From positions 1 through 64,000 of the forward strand of contig NZ_JBHSBH010000004.1 of NCBI RefSeq assembly GCF_042650565.1: 64,000 nt of DNA. Reading direction: 5' to 3'. The position numbers and the translations under genes were made by a program. Shown here one piece after another: positions 16,286 through 24,376 of the stretch; position 1 is the stretch's first letter, and the number at the start of each line of letters is the position of its first letter. The notes below the pieces were generated by a model. That model was not told the origin of the DNA, searched no databases, and worked only from the letters and a program-made list of their open reading frames with translations. The stretch comes from Nocardiopsis_B sediminis. GTDB taxonomy: Bacteria; Actinomycetota; Actinomycetes; Streptosporangiales; Streptosporangiaceae.

Positions 16286-17443
16286 ATGGGAGACCCGGTC
16301 ATCGTCGAAGCCGTCCGTACCCCCATCGGGCGCAGGCGCGGGTGGCTGGCGGGGGTCAAGCCCGTCGCGCTGCTCGCGCGGGTCCAGCGGGCGGTGGTCG
16401 AGCGGGCCGGGATCGACCCCACCGAGGTCGGCCAGGTCTTCGCCGGGTGCGTCACCCAGGGCGGTGAGCAGGGCAACCACATCGGGCGGCACGCATGGCT
16501 CTACGCCGGGCTGCCGTGGCAGACCGGCGCCACCACCCTGGACGCCCAGTGCGGGTCATCGCAGCAGGCGGTGCACGTGGCCGCCGCGATGATCCGGGCC
16601 GGCGTGGTCGATACGGCCGTGGCCTGCGGGGTGGAGGCCATGAGCCGGGTGCCCCTGGGGCGCGCGGTGCTGCCCGACGACCCCCGGCCCGGCGACTGGA
16701 CGGTGGACCTGCCCGACCAGTTCACCGCCGCCGAGCGCATCGCCGCCCGGCGCGGGCTCGGCCGCGCCGACCTGGAGGCGTGGGGGGTGCGCTCGCAGGA
16801 GCTGGCCGCGGACGCCTGGGCGCAGGGCCGCTTCGACCGCGAGACGGTGGCCGTCGACGCCCCCGTCCTCGACCGCGAAGGCGCCGCGACCGGGGAGACA
16901 CGGCGGGTCACCCGCGACGAGGGCCTGCGCCCCACCACCGCCGACGGCCTCGCCGCGCTGCGCCCGGTGGCCGAGGGAGCGCTGCACACCGCCGGGACGT
17001 CCTCACAGATCTCCGACGGCGCGGCCGCGGTGCTGCTGATGAGCCGGGAGCGGGCCCGGGAGCTGGGCCTGCGCCCCCGGGCCCGGCTGCGCGCCCAGGC
17101 GCTGGTGGGGGCCGAGCCGCACTTCCACCTGGACGGCCCGGTCCGCGCGACCGAACGGGTGCTGGCCTCGGCCGGGATGGCCCTGGACGACATCGACCTG
17201 GTGGAGGTCAACGAGGCGTTCGCGTCGGTGGTGCTGTCCTGGGCGCGCGTGCACCGCCCCGACCCCGGCCGGGTCAACGTCAACGGCGGCGCCATCGCCC
17301 TCGGCCACCCCGTGGGCGCCACGGGCGTCCGGCTGGTCACCACGGCCTTGCACGAACTCGAACGCCGGGACGCCGCGAGTGCCCTGGTCACCATGTGCGC
17401 GGGGGGAGCGCTGGCCACGGCCGCGGTCCTGGAGCGCGTCTGA
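16286..17443 (+). CDS. fadA5: Steroid-CoA thiolase FadA5
   Basis: 385 residues with GGAGG ribosome-binding site just upstream. Thiolase motifs: catalytic Cys in LDAQCGSSQQAVHVA (~residue 90), INEAFAS-type VNEAFASVVLSWARVH, NVNGGAIALGHPVGATGVR with the His, and the last-loop Cys in TMCAGGA. GRRRGWLAGVKPV, HTAGTSSQISDGAAAVL and VGAEPHFHLDGPV match FadA5, the thiolase that shortens steroid side chains in Mycobacterium, rather than generic acetyl-CoA acetyltransferases. A KstR site lies upstream, and the gene is monocistronic with a hairpin after it. Confidence 0.9.
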   Translation: MGDPVIVEAVRTPIGRRRGWLAGVKPVALLARVQRAVVERAGIDPTEVGQVFAGCVTQGGEQGNHIGRHAWLYAGLPWQTGATTLDAQCGSSQQAVHVAAAMIRAGVVDTAVACGVEAMSRVPLGRAVLPDDPRPGDWTVDLPDQFTAAERIAARRGLGRADLEAWGVRSQELAADAWAQGRFDRETVAVDAPVLDREGAATGETRRVTRDEGLRPTTADGLAALRPVAEGALHTAGTSSQISDGAAAVLLMSRERARELGLRPRARLRAQALVGAEPHFHLDGPVRATERVLASAGMALDDIDLVEVNEAFASVVLSWARVHRPDPGRVNVNGGAIALGHPVGATGVRLVTTALHELERRDAASALVTMCAGGALATAAVLERV

Positions 17444-17494
17444 CGACCAGGGCTGGGACTGGTGAGCGCCCTTGCGGCGTCGTGGGGTGACAAC

Positions 17495-17519
17495 GGACGC
17501 GGTGCGCACCACCGCGTCC
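17495..17519 (+). terminator. Hairpin terminator after fadA5
   Basis: GGACGCGGTG (17495-17504) pairs perfectly with CACCGCGTCC (17510-17519) across a five-base loop, ~50 bases after the fadA5 stop. No U-tract, as is usual for terminators in this GC range. Confidence 0.6.
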
Positions 17520-17717
17520 GGTTCGCTGCGAGCGGCGACCTGCCCGGAAACACCGGTCCCGACCGCTGATCTGGCGGTATGTCGCGGACCGAGGGAACGC
17601 ACCCCAATGTCGCGAATCCGAGGCGGCCGGGGCCGGTAACAGAATGGCCGGGATGGCGCCCGATCCATCGCCCTGGCCCGCGATCCCCAGGCTCGTCTGC
17701 ACGCAGAGGAGGAACCG

Positions 17718-18257
17718 GTGACCCACGCCAGCCGCTTCCCAGGTGGCAACGCATTCGAGAGCGCTTCTGCGCCGGCGTTCGCGGACTTCCGCGCCATGGC
17801 GGCCGGGCGGCCGGCGCCGCCCGCGCCCTGCGAGCGGTGCCTGCACCGGACCTGCCGCGACCGGCGCGCGGCGCGGCAGCCCCGGCTCAACGGCCACCGC
17901 GTCGAGTTCGCCCCCGAGCACGGCAAGGCATCGGCGCTGGAGCGCCGCCTGCCCGGCATCGTGGTCTGGTTCGGCGAGGCCACCCACGCCTACTGGGCGC
18001 TCACGTCCAGTGGGCTGGTCGAGATCGAGGACATCGATGCGCTGGGGTCCGTGGGGTCAGTGGGGCCTATGGGGTCTTTGGGACCAATGGGTCCCGAGGG
18101 GCCACCGGGATCCCCCGCGGTGCCCGCCGCGCGCGAAGCCCCCGACTCCGCCGGGACGGCCCCGCCCTCGCGCCGCACCCGCCGCTTCGGCGGGCGCATC
18201 GGCGGAGCCGACGCCGACCCCCCTCTGGCGGACCGGGGGACACAGGTCCACTCCTGA
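17718..18257 (+). CDS. Hypothetical protein with short collagen-like Gly-Pro repeat
   Basis: 179 residues from GTG 17718, preceded by a good GAGGAGG ribosome-binding site. I do not recognise the family. Residues 35-55 hold two cysteines (CERCLHRTC), and a compact segment GIVVWFGEATHAYWALTSSGLVE follows. A collagen-like run of G-P/S-x triplets (GPMGSLGPMGPEGPPG) encoded at ~18060-18115 then leads into a Pro/Arg-rich tail. The last 268 bases run antisense through the 3' part of the convergent merR gene. The beginning looks like a genuine small actinobacterial protein; the repeat-rich end is less certain. Confidence 0.6.
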   Translation: MTHASRFPGGNAFESASAPAFADFRAMAAGRPAPPAPCERCLHRTCRDRRAARQPRLNGHRVEFAPEHGKASALERRLPGIVVWFGEATHAYWALTSSGLVEIEDIDALGSVGSVGPMGSLGPMGPEGPPGSPAVPAAREAPDSAGTAPPSRRTRRFGGRIGGADADPPLADRGTQVHS

Positions 18258-18598
18258 GACGGCGCGATGGTGCAGGCGATGACGGTGTCGAGCCGGTCGC
18301 GGGCGTCGAGGAGGCCACGGACCTGGCCGTCGATCCGCTCGCGCTCGTGGTACAGCCGCTCGAGCAGATGGGGGGCCTCCTCGCCGGCCTCGATCCATGG
18401 CAGCAGGCCCTGGACCACCGCGCTCGACAGTCCCGCCGCATACAGCTCCTGGATCACCACGACCCGCTGCACGGCGCTCTCGGCGTAGATCCGTTGCCCG
18501 CTGCTGCTGCGCTGCGGGATCAGCAGGCGCTTCTCCTCGTAGTACCGCAGCGACCGCACGCTCACGCCAGTGCGCGCCGCAAGTTCGCCTATGCGCAT
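17990..18598 (-). CDS. MerR-family transcriptional regulator with extended Gly/Pro-rich tail
   Basis: 202 residues from ATG 18598 (AGGGGG five bases upstream). MRIGELAARTGVSVRSLRYYEEKRLL is the classical MerR winged helix, followed by QRIYAESAVQRVVVIQELYAAGLSS and a dimerisation helix ending near residue 125. No metal-binding cysteine pair is visible, so an effector other than metal, or a redox role, is likely. The remaining ~75 residues are Arg/Pro/Gly-rich and low complexity, unusual for MerR, and lie antisense to the collagen-like hypothetical gene. It is divergent from the old-yellow-enzyme gene, and an operator-like dyad lies between them. Confidence 0.85.
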   Translation of the reverse strand: MRIGELAARTGVSVRSLRYYEEKRLLIPQRSSSGQRIYAESAVQRVVVIQELYAAGLSSAVVQGLLPWIEAGEEAPHLLERLYHERERIDGQVRGLLDARDRLDTVIACTIAPSQEWTCVPRSARGGSASAPPMRPPKRRVRREGGAVPAESGASRAAGTAGDPGGPSGPIGPKDPIGPTDPTDPSASMSSISTSPLDVSAQ

Positions 18599-18627
18599 GA
18601 GGCCCCCTGTGGCTCGGGACACAGAAC

Positions 18628-18657
18628 TTGCATCTCACGTCAATGTGAGGTTTTAGC
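18628..18657 (+). promoter_or_regulatory. MerR-type promoter/operator for the old-yellow-enzyme gene
   Basis: A dyad CTCAC-N6-GTGAG (18634-18649) sits exactly between a possible -35 TTGCAT (18628-18633) and a -10-like TTTAGC (18652-18657). The 18-19 base spacer holding the dyad is the layout of MerR-activated promoters, in which the regulator untwists an over-long spacer. It lies between divergent merR and the flavin oxidoreductase gene. Confidence 0.65.
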
Positions 18658-18711
18658 GTAGCGCCCGCACGCCGCGCGTTCTGCACGGCCGAACCGAGCG
18701 AGGAGCTTCGC

Positions 18712-19836
18712 GTGTCCCCCAGCAGCACAGAAATCCCTGCGGCCGCGTCCCTGGCCCGCCCGTTCACCCTGGGCGGGCTCACCCTGGCCAACCGCATCGT
18801 CATGGCGCCCATGACCCGCTATTTCTCGCCGGGGGGCGTCCCCGGCGACGACGTCGCGGAGTACTACGCCCGCCGCGCAGCCGGCGGAACCGGGCTGATC
18901 ATCACCGAGGGCACCTACGTCGGCCACGCCTCGGCCGGGCTGAGCGAGAGGATCCCGCGCTTCCACGGCGACGCGGCCCTGGCCGGGTGGGCCAACGTGG
19001 TGGAGCGGGTCCACCGTGCCGGCGGCCGGATCATGCCCCAGCTCTGGCACGTCGGCATGGTCCGCTCCGCGGGCGACCCCCCGTTCCCCGAGGCGCCCGC
19101 CATGGGCCCCTCCGGCACCGCCCTGGACGGCACCCGCCGCGGCCACACGATGACCCTGGCCGACATCGACGCGGTGATCGGCGCCTTCGCCGGCGCCGCC
19201 GCCACCGCCGAGCGCCTGGGCTTCGACGGCATCGAACTGCACGGCGCCCACGGCTTCCTCATCGACCAGTTCCTCTGGGCGGCCACCAACCGCCGCGGCG
19301 ACCCCTACGGCGGGGACCCGGCCTCCCGGGCGCGCTTCGCAGCCGACGTCGTGGCCGCCTGCCGCGCGGCCGTCTCCCCCGGCTTCCCGATCGTGTTCCG
19401 CACCTCCCAGTGGAAGGCGGACAACTACGATGCCCGGCTCGCCGAGACGCCCGCGGGCCTTGAGGCCGTCCTCGCCCCGATCGCCGAGGCCGGGGCCGAC
19501 GCCTTCCACGCCTCCACCCGGCGCTACTGGCTCCCGGAGTTCACGGGGTCGGACCTCAACCTCGCGGGCTGGGCGAAGAAGCTCACCGGCAGGCCGTCGG
19601 TCACGGTCGGCTCGGTGGGCCTCGACGCCGATGTGGTCCCGGCCTTCAGCGGCGACCAGCAGACGCGGGTGACCGGCATCGACCGCCTCCTCGACCGCAT
19701 CGAGCGAGACGAGTTCGACCTCGTAGCGGTCGGCCGCGCCCTGATCGCCGACCCCGAATGGGCCGGCAAGGTCCTCACCGGGCGCACCGGCGACACCGTG
19801 CCCTTCTCCACTACCCAGCTGGCCGCCCTGCGCTGA
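18712..19836 (+). CDS. Old yellow enzyme family NADH:flavin oxidoreductase
   Basis: 374 residues from GTG 18712 with GAGGAG six bases upstream. TIM-barrel flavoenzyme: LANRIVMAPMTRYFSPGG (FMN contact), QLWHVG, the substrate-binding pair in GIELHGAHGFLIDQFLW (H-x2-H), NRRGDPYGG, VGSVGLDADV and the phosphate-binding VAVGRALIADPEW. It reduces activated C=C bonds of enones or nitro compounds using NAD(P)H. The divergent merR and the operator between them suggest induction by an electrophile or redox stress. The 3' end overlaps the convergent hydrolase gene by 26 bases. Confidence 0.92.
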   Translation: MSPSSTEIPAAASLARPFTLGGLTLANRIVMAPMTRYFSPGGVPGDDVAEYYARRAAGGTGLIITEGTYVGHASAGLSERIPRFHGDAALAGWANVVERVHRAGGRIMPQLWHVGMVRSAGDPPFPEAPAMGPSGTALDGTRRGHTMTLADIDAVIGAFAGAAATAERLGFDGIELHGAHGFLIDQFLWAATNRRGDPYGGDPASRARFAADVVAACRAAVSPGFPIVFRTSQWKADNYDARLAETPAGLEAVLAPIAEAGADAFHASTRRYWLPEFTGSDLNLAGWAKKLTGRPSVTVGSVGLDADVVPAFSGDQQTRVTGIDRLLDRIERDEFDLVAVGRALIADPEWAGKVLTGRTGDTVPFSTTQLAALR

Positions 19837-20524
19837 TCTCCGTCAGCCAGCGGAAGACGCTCGGGTCCGCCCCCATCTCGGGGTGCCACTGGACGCCGAG
19901 GAGGTGCGGGGCGGCCGGGCACTCGACGGCCTCGACGGTGCCGTCGGCCGCCCACGCCGTCGCGCGCAGGCCGGCGCCCACGGTGTCGACGGCCTGGTGG
20001 TGGTAGGTCGCCACCTCCAGTTCGGTGCGCCCGTGCACCCGCGCCGTCAGGCTGTCCGGGGCGACCCGGACCGGGTGGGTGCCGAAGACGCCGGGGGTCG
20101 CGCGGTGCTCGGAGGTGGCGACGACATCGGGCAGATGCTGGTGCAGCGTGCCCCCGTAGGCGACGTTGAGCACCTGCATCCCCCGGCAGATGCCCAGCAC
20201 CGGCAGCCCGCCCGCCAGCGCCGCCTCCAGCAGGGCGAACTCCGCGGTGTCGCGGTCGTCGAGCACGCCCGCGGTGCGGTCGGAGGCGGCCGCGCCGTAG
20301 CGGGCGGGGGCGATGTCGCCCCCGCCCGCCAGGACCAGCCCGTCCAGCCCGGCGGCCGCGGCGGCCACCCCCGCCACCACCGGCAGCAGCACGGGGGCGG
20401 CGCCGGCCGCGGCCACCGCGTCGGCGTAGGCCTGGGGGAGCAGGGTCGCCGGCATGTCCCATGCCTCGCCCCAGCGCGCCTGCTCGCGGTAGGCGGTGAT
20501 CCCGATGACCGGTGGCACTGGCAT
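19811..20524 (-). CDS. Gamma-glutamyl hydrolase, class I amidotransferase-like (PuuD-type, peptidase C26)
   Basis: 237 residues. Catalytic Cys in GICRGMQ (~residue 115), LAGGGDIAPARYG oxyanion-side loop, and the His/Glu pair in GVQWHPE near the C-terminus form the triad of PuuD-type gamma-glutamyl-GABA hydrolases. The last step of a gamma-glutamylation pathway fits: it frees glutamate and the carboxylated amine product. It is the fourth gene of the operon glutamine-synthetase-like ligase, aldehyde dehydrogenase, SDR, hydrolase, with GGGAGG upstream of the ATG. Confidence 0.9.
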   Translation of the reverse strand: MPVPPVIGITAYREQARWGEAWDMPATLLPQAYADAVAAAGAAPVLLPVVAGVAAAAAGLDGLVLAGGGDIAPARYGAAASDRTAGVLDDRDTAEFALLEAALAGGLPVLGICRGMQVLNVAYGGTLHQHLPDVVATSEHRATPGVFGTHPVRVAPDSLTARVHGRTELEVATYHHQAVDTVGAGLRATAWAADGTVEAVECPAAPHLLGVQWHPEMGADPSVFRWLTEISAGRPAG

Positions 20525-20538
20525 CGCGTCCTCCCATC

Positions 20539-21303
20539 CTACAGCGGTGTCACGTAGGCGCCGGAGATTCCGCCGTCCACGAGGAAGTTGCTCGCCGTGA
20601 TGAAGGCGGCGTCGTCGCTGGCCAGGAACGCCACCGCGGCGGCGATCTCGTGGGCCTCGGCGAACCGGCCCAGGGGCACGTGCACCAGGCGGCGCGCGGC
20701 GCGCTCGGGGTCCTTGGCGAACAGCTCCTTCAGCAACGGGGTGTTCACCGGCCCCGGGGAGAGCGCATTGACCCGGATGCCCTCGCGCGCGAACTGCACG
20801 CCCAGCTCACGGCTGAGCGCCAGGACCCCGCCCTTGCTGGCGGTGTAGGAGATCTGCGAGGTCGCCGCCCCCATTGTGGCCACGAACGACGCGGTGTTGA
20901 CGATGGCGCCCCGGCCCTGGGCGCGCATGTAGGGCAGCGCGTGCTTGCAGCACAGGTACACCGACGTGAGGTTGACCTCCTGCACGCGGCGCCACGCCTC
21001 CAGGCCGGTGTCGAGGATGGAGTCGTCGTCGGGCGGCGAGATCCCGGCGTTGTTGAAGGCGACGTCCACGCTGCCGTAGGCGGCGTGCGCGCTCGCGTAG
21101 ACGCCCTCCACCGCCTCGGGGTCGGTGACATCGGCGCGGATGAACATCCCGCCGGTCTCCTCGGCGACCGCCGTGCCGGTGGCCTCGTCCAGGTCCACCG
21201 CGACGACGGTGGCGCCCTCGCCGGCCAGCCGCAGCGCACTCGCCCGGCCGATCCCGCTGCCCGCGCCGGTGACGACCGCCACGCGGCCCTCGAACCTCTG
21301 CAT
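20539..21303 (-). CDS. SDR family dehydrogenase, probable alcohol-oxidising step of gamma-glutamyl amine pathway
   Basis: 254 residues from ATG 21303, with GGGAGG seven bases upstream; an ATG 15 bases earlier lacks this. TGAGSGIGRASALRL, NNAGISPP, and catalytic Ser/Tyr/Lys in NTASF...YTASKGG are standard. ARP-less end NFLVDGGISGAYVTPL is typical of 3-oxoacyl-ACP-reductase-like SDRs. In a polyamine pathway this slot would hold an amine oxidase (PuuB). An NAD-dependent alcohol dehydrogenase instead fits oxidation of gamma-glutamyl-ethanolamide to its aldehyde, which the next gene's product could oxidise further. Function inferred from the operon. Confidence 0.88.
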   Translation of the reverse strand: MQRFEGRVAVVTGAGSGIGRASALRLAGEGATVVAVDLDEATGTAVAEETGGMFIRADVTDPEAVEGVYASAHAAYGSVDVAFNNAGISPPDDDSILDTGLEAWRRVQEVNLTSVYLCCKHALPYMRAQGRGAIVNTASFVATMGAATSQISYTASKGGVLALSRELGVQFAREGIRVNALSPGPVNTPLLKELFAKDPERAARRLVHVPLGRFAEAHEIAAAVAFLASDDAAFITASNFLVDGGISGAYVTPL

Positions 21304-21329
21304 CCCTGTGCCTCCCATGCCGTTCGCGG

Positions 21330-22703
21330 TCAGGTGTCGTCGGAGAGGAACACCGTCTTGGTGTCGCTGAACCCCTCCAGCGCGTCGGGGCCCAGCTCGC
21401 GCCCGATCCCCGACTGCTTGACCCCGCCGAAGGGGGTCCAGTAGCGCACCGCCGAGTGCGAGTTGACCGACAGGTTGCCGGCCGCAACGCCCCGGGCCAC
21501 GCGCAGCGCCCGCCCGATGTCACGCGTCCAGATCGAGCCCGCCAGCCCGTAGGGGGTGTCGTTGGCCAGGCGCAGTGCGTCGTCCTCGCCGTCGAACGGC
21601 AGGACCGACACCACGGGGCCGAAGATCTCCTCGCGGAACGCGGGGTCGGCGGCGTCCGCGGGCATCAGCACGGTCGGCGGGAACCAGAACCCGGGGCCGC
21701 CGGGGGCGGTGCCGCGGAAGGCCACCGGCGCGCCGTCGGGGACGTAGGAGGCGACCTTCTCGCGGTGGGCGGCGGAGATCAGCGGCCCCATCTCGGTGCC
21801 GGGGTCGCGGGGGTCGCCGACGGCGACGCCCTTCACCGCGGGCTCCAGCAGCTCCATGAAGCGGTCGAACACCGGGCGCTGCACCAGGATGCGGGAGCGC
21901 GCGCAGCAGTCCTGGCCGGCGTTGTCGAAGACGCCGTAGGGCGCGGTGGCCGCCGCCCGTTCCAGGTCGGCGTCGGCGAAGACGATGTTGGCGCTCTTGC
22001 CGCCCAGCTCCAAGGTCACGCGCTTGACGTCGGCGGCGCAGGCGGCCATGATCCGCTTGCCCACGGCGGTGGAGCCGGTGAAGGCGATCTTGGCGACATC
22101 GGGGTGGCGCACCAGCCGCTCGCCGGCCACCGGCCCGGCGCCGGGGAGCACCTGGAGCACGCCGTCGGGCAGGCCGGCCTCGCGTGCGAGCTCGCCGATG
22201 CGGATCGCGGTCAGCGGGGTCAGCTCCGCCGGCTTGACGATGACGGTGTTGCCCGCCGCCAGCGCCGGGGCCGCGCCCCAGGCCAGGATCGGCATCGGGA
22301 AGTTCCAGGGGACGATCACCCCCACCACGCCCAGCGGTTCGGCGAAGGTGACGCTCCACCCGCCGGGCACCGGGATCTGCCGGCCCGCGGCGCGCTCGGG
22401 GGCGGCCGCGTAGTAGGTGAACACGTCGCGCGCGTTGGCGGCCTCGCCGCGGGCCTGCGCGCGGGGGTGGCCGGCGTTGCGCACCTCCAGGTCGGCGAGC
22501 TCGTCGATGCAGGCGTCGATCCGCTCGGCGACGGCGCGCAGCAGCCGCGCCCTCTCTCCGGGGGCGACGGCCCGCCACGAGGGGAAAGCCGCCCGGGCGC
22601 GCGCCACGGCGTCGTCGGTCTCCTCGACGGAGGCCAGGGCGACGGAGGCGACCACCTCTTCGGTCGCCGGGTCGATCACCGGATGGCCGGCCGGTGCGTG
22701 CAT
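21330..22703 (-). CDS. NAD-dependent aldehyde dehydrogenase (gamma-glutamyl-aldehyde type)
   Basis: 457 residues from ATG 22703. VPWNFPMPILAWGAAPALAAGNTVIVKPAE (NAD-binding), FTGSTAVGKRI, the catalytic Glu in LELGGKSANIV, catalytic Cys in GQDCCARSRILVQ, EEIFGPVVSV and the C-terminal PFGGVKQSGIGRELG are all present. It would oxidise the gamma-glutamylated aldehyde to the acid (gamma-glutamyl-glycine for ethanolamine). It is the second gene of the operon, 17 bases after the ligase gene. Confidence 0.93.
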   Translation of the reverse strand: MHAPAGHPVIDPATEEVVASVALASVEETDDAVARARAAFPSWRAVAPGERARLLRAVAERIDACIDELADLEVRNAGHPRAQARGEAANARDVFTYYAAAPERAAGRQIPVPGGWSVTFAEPLGVVGVIVPWNFPMPILAWGAAPALAAGNTVIVKPAELTPLTAIRIGELAREAGLPDGVLQVLPGAGPVAGERLVRHPDVAKIAFTGSTAVGKRIMAACAADVKRVTLELGGKSANIVFADADLERAAATAPYGVFDNAGQDCCARSRILVQRPVFDRFMELLEPAVKGVAVGDPRDPGTEMGPLISAAHREKVASYVPDGAPVAFRGTAPGGPGFWFPPTVLMPADAADPAFREEIFGPVVSVLPFDGEDDALRLANDTPYGLAGSIWTRDIGRALRVARGVAAGNLSVNSHSAVRYWTPFGGVKQSGIGRELGPDALEGFSDTKTVFLSDDT

Positions 22704-22720
22704 GTGCGGGTCCCTCCCGT

Positions 22721-24085
22721 TCAGAGCCGCTCGAAGCCGCGGTAGAGCTCCCAGTCGGTGACGGCGGAGTCGAAGGCGGCGAGTTCGACCCGCGCGTAGT
22801 TGGCGTAGTGGTCGACGACGTCGTCGCCGAACGCCTCGCGCGCGAGCTCGCTGTTCTCCCACAGCTCCAGCGCCTCGCGCAGGGTGGTGGGCACGGTCGG
22901 CGCGTTCGAGGTGTAGGCGTTGCCGGTACAGGGCTCGCCCGGCTCCAGCCCTTTGTCGATGCCCTTCAGCCCACCGGCGATCAGGGCGGCGACCGCGAGG
23001 TAGGGGTTGACGTCGCCGCCGGGCACCCGGTTCTCCACGCGCAGGCTCCCGCCGTGCCCGACCAGCCGCAGCGCGCAGGTGCGGTTGTCGACGCCCCAGG
23101 CGACCGAGGTCGGCGCGAAGCTGCCGGGCACGTAGCGCTTGTAGGAGTTGATGTTGGGCGCGAGGAACAGGGTCAGCTCCCGCAGGGCCGCCAGCTGGCC
23201 GGCGAGGAAGTGGCGGCCGGTGGCGGACAGGCCCTCGCCCTCGGCCAGGACGGGGGCGCCGTCGTCGCCGCGCAGGGAGATGTGGATGTGGCAGGAGTTG
23301 CCCTCGCGGGCGTTGGGCTTGGCCATGAAGGTGATCGACGCGCCCTCCTGCGCAGCGATCTCCCTGGCACCGTTGCGGTAGACGTTGTGGTGGTCGCAGG
23401 TGCGCACGGCCTCGTCGAAGCGGAACGCGATCTCGTGCTGGCCGAGGTTGCACTCGCCCTTGGCCGACTCCACGTAGAGCCCGGCGCCGGTCATCTCGTT
23501 GCGGATGCGGCGCAGCAGCGGCTCGACCCGCGCCCCGCCCAGCACCGAGTAGTCGACGTTGTACTGGTTGGCGGGCGTGAGGTCGCGGTAGCCGCGGTTC
23601 CAGGCGTCCTCGTAGGAGTCGCGGTAGATGATGAACTCCAGCTCGGTGCCGACCATGGCCCGCCAGCCCCGTTCGGCCAGCCGGTCGGTCTGGCGGCGCA
23701 GGATCTGGCGCGGCGACACCGCCACCGGGGAGCCGTCGTGGCGGTGCAGGTCGGCGGTGACCATTGCGGCGCCCTCCTGCCAGGGGGTGCGGCGCAGGGT
23801 GGCGAGGTCGGGGACCATCGCGAAGTCGCCGTAGCCGGTCTCCCAGGACGATGAGGCGTAGCCGCCGACCGTGTTCATCTCGACGTCGACCGCGAGCAGG
23901 TAGTCGCACCCCTCGGTGCCGCCGTGCAGCACCTCCTCGCAGAAGAACCGGCCCGAGAACCGTTTGCCCTGCAACCGCCCCTGCATGTCGGTGAAGGCGA
24001 CCAGGACGGTGTCGATCGCGCCCGACTCCACGTCGGCGCGCAGCCGTTCCACCGTCAGTGCGGGACCGCGGTCGTCGGTGTGCAC
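22721..24085 (-). CDS. Glutamine-synthetase-like gamma-glutamylamine ligase (GlnA4/GlnA3/PuuA type)
   Basis: 454 residues from GTG 24085, preceded by GAGGAG with six bases between. Glutamine-synthetase fold: MVGTELEFIIY (metal Glu), ECNLGQHEIAFR, NGASITFMAKPNAREGNSCHIHISL, NINSYKRYVPGSFAPTSVAWG and RVENRVPGGDVNPYLAVAALIAGG. It lacks the C-terminal adenylylation Tyr motif of true GlnA and groups with the ligases that gamma-glutamylate amines at the cost of ATP. With an ethanolamine-type permease divergent to it and an alcohol rather than an amine oxidase downstream, the Streptomyces GlnA4 (gamma-glutamylethanolamide synthetase) assignment fits better than polyamine GlnA3. Confidence 0.9.
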   Translation of the reverse strand: MHTDDRGPALTVERLRADVESGAIDTVLVAFTDMQGRLQGKRFSGRFFCEEVLHGGTEGCDYLLAVDVEMNTVGGYASSSWETGYGDFAMVPDLATLRRTPWQEGAAMVTADLHRHDGSPVAVSPRQILRRQTDRLAERGWRAMVGTELEFIIYRDSYEDAWNRGYRDLTPANQYNVDYSVLGGARVEPLLRRIRNEMTGAGLYVESAKGECNLGQHEIAFRFDEAVRTCDHHNVYRNGAREIAAQEGASITFMAKPNAREGNSCHIHISLRGDDGAPVLAEGEGLSATGRHFLAGQLAALRELTLFLAPNINSYKRYVPGSFAPTSVAWGVDNRTCALRLVGHGGSLRVENRVPGGDVNPYLAVAALIAGGLKGIDKGLEPGEPCTGNAYTSNAPTVPTTLREALELWENSELAREAFGDDVVDHYANYARVELAAFDSAVTDWELYRGFERL

Positions 24086-24144
24086 CTGGGGCTCCTCTCG
24101 CCGGGCCACGGGGGCACCGCGGCGGCCTTTAAGGTCCAGGACCA

Positions 24145-24155
24145 GACCATTGGTC
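24145..24155. promoter_or_regulatory. Candidate GntR operator between the ligase and permease genes
   Basis: GACCATTGGTC is an inverted repeat with one central base, 60 bases upstream of the ligase start. Its ACCA/TGGT arms are those of FadR-subfamily GntR operators. A FadR-type GntR gene lies at the end of the permease operon. Predicted by eye; no second copy was confirmed. Confidence 0.5.
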
Positions 24156-24279
24156 GGATGGAAGCACGCGGCGCGCACAGATGTCAATGGAGCGGCCGGG
24201 CCGAAACGAGCCGGAAAACCCTGCGTAACCCGAGATGACGGCGGCCGGGGAGATCCTGGTGACGGGTGGTTCCCACCCC

Positions 24280-24309
24280 TTGACAGGCGTCCGGCGGCGG
24301 GCGCATAGT
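24280..24309 (+). promoter_or_regulatory. Sigma-70-type promoter of the permease-gntR operon
   Basis: TTGACA (24280-24285), an 18-base spacer and CATAGT (24304-24309) form a near-consensus housekeeping promoter pointing at the permease gene, with a predicted transcript start ~60 bases before its ATG at 24377. Confidence 0.65.
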
Positions 24310-24376
24310 CGCGGAACCATAAGCCAAAGGACCGACCTTATACCTTTCCCCTCCGTCCTCCGAGTGAGGAGCGCCC

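Noticed and set aside
20539..24085. Polyamine (putrescine) Puu pathway
   Set aside because: No PuuB-type amine oxidase; an alcohol-oxidising SDR and an ethanolamine-type permease favour ethanolamine.
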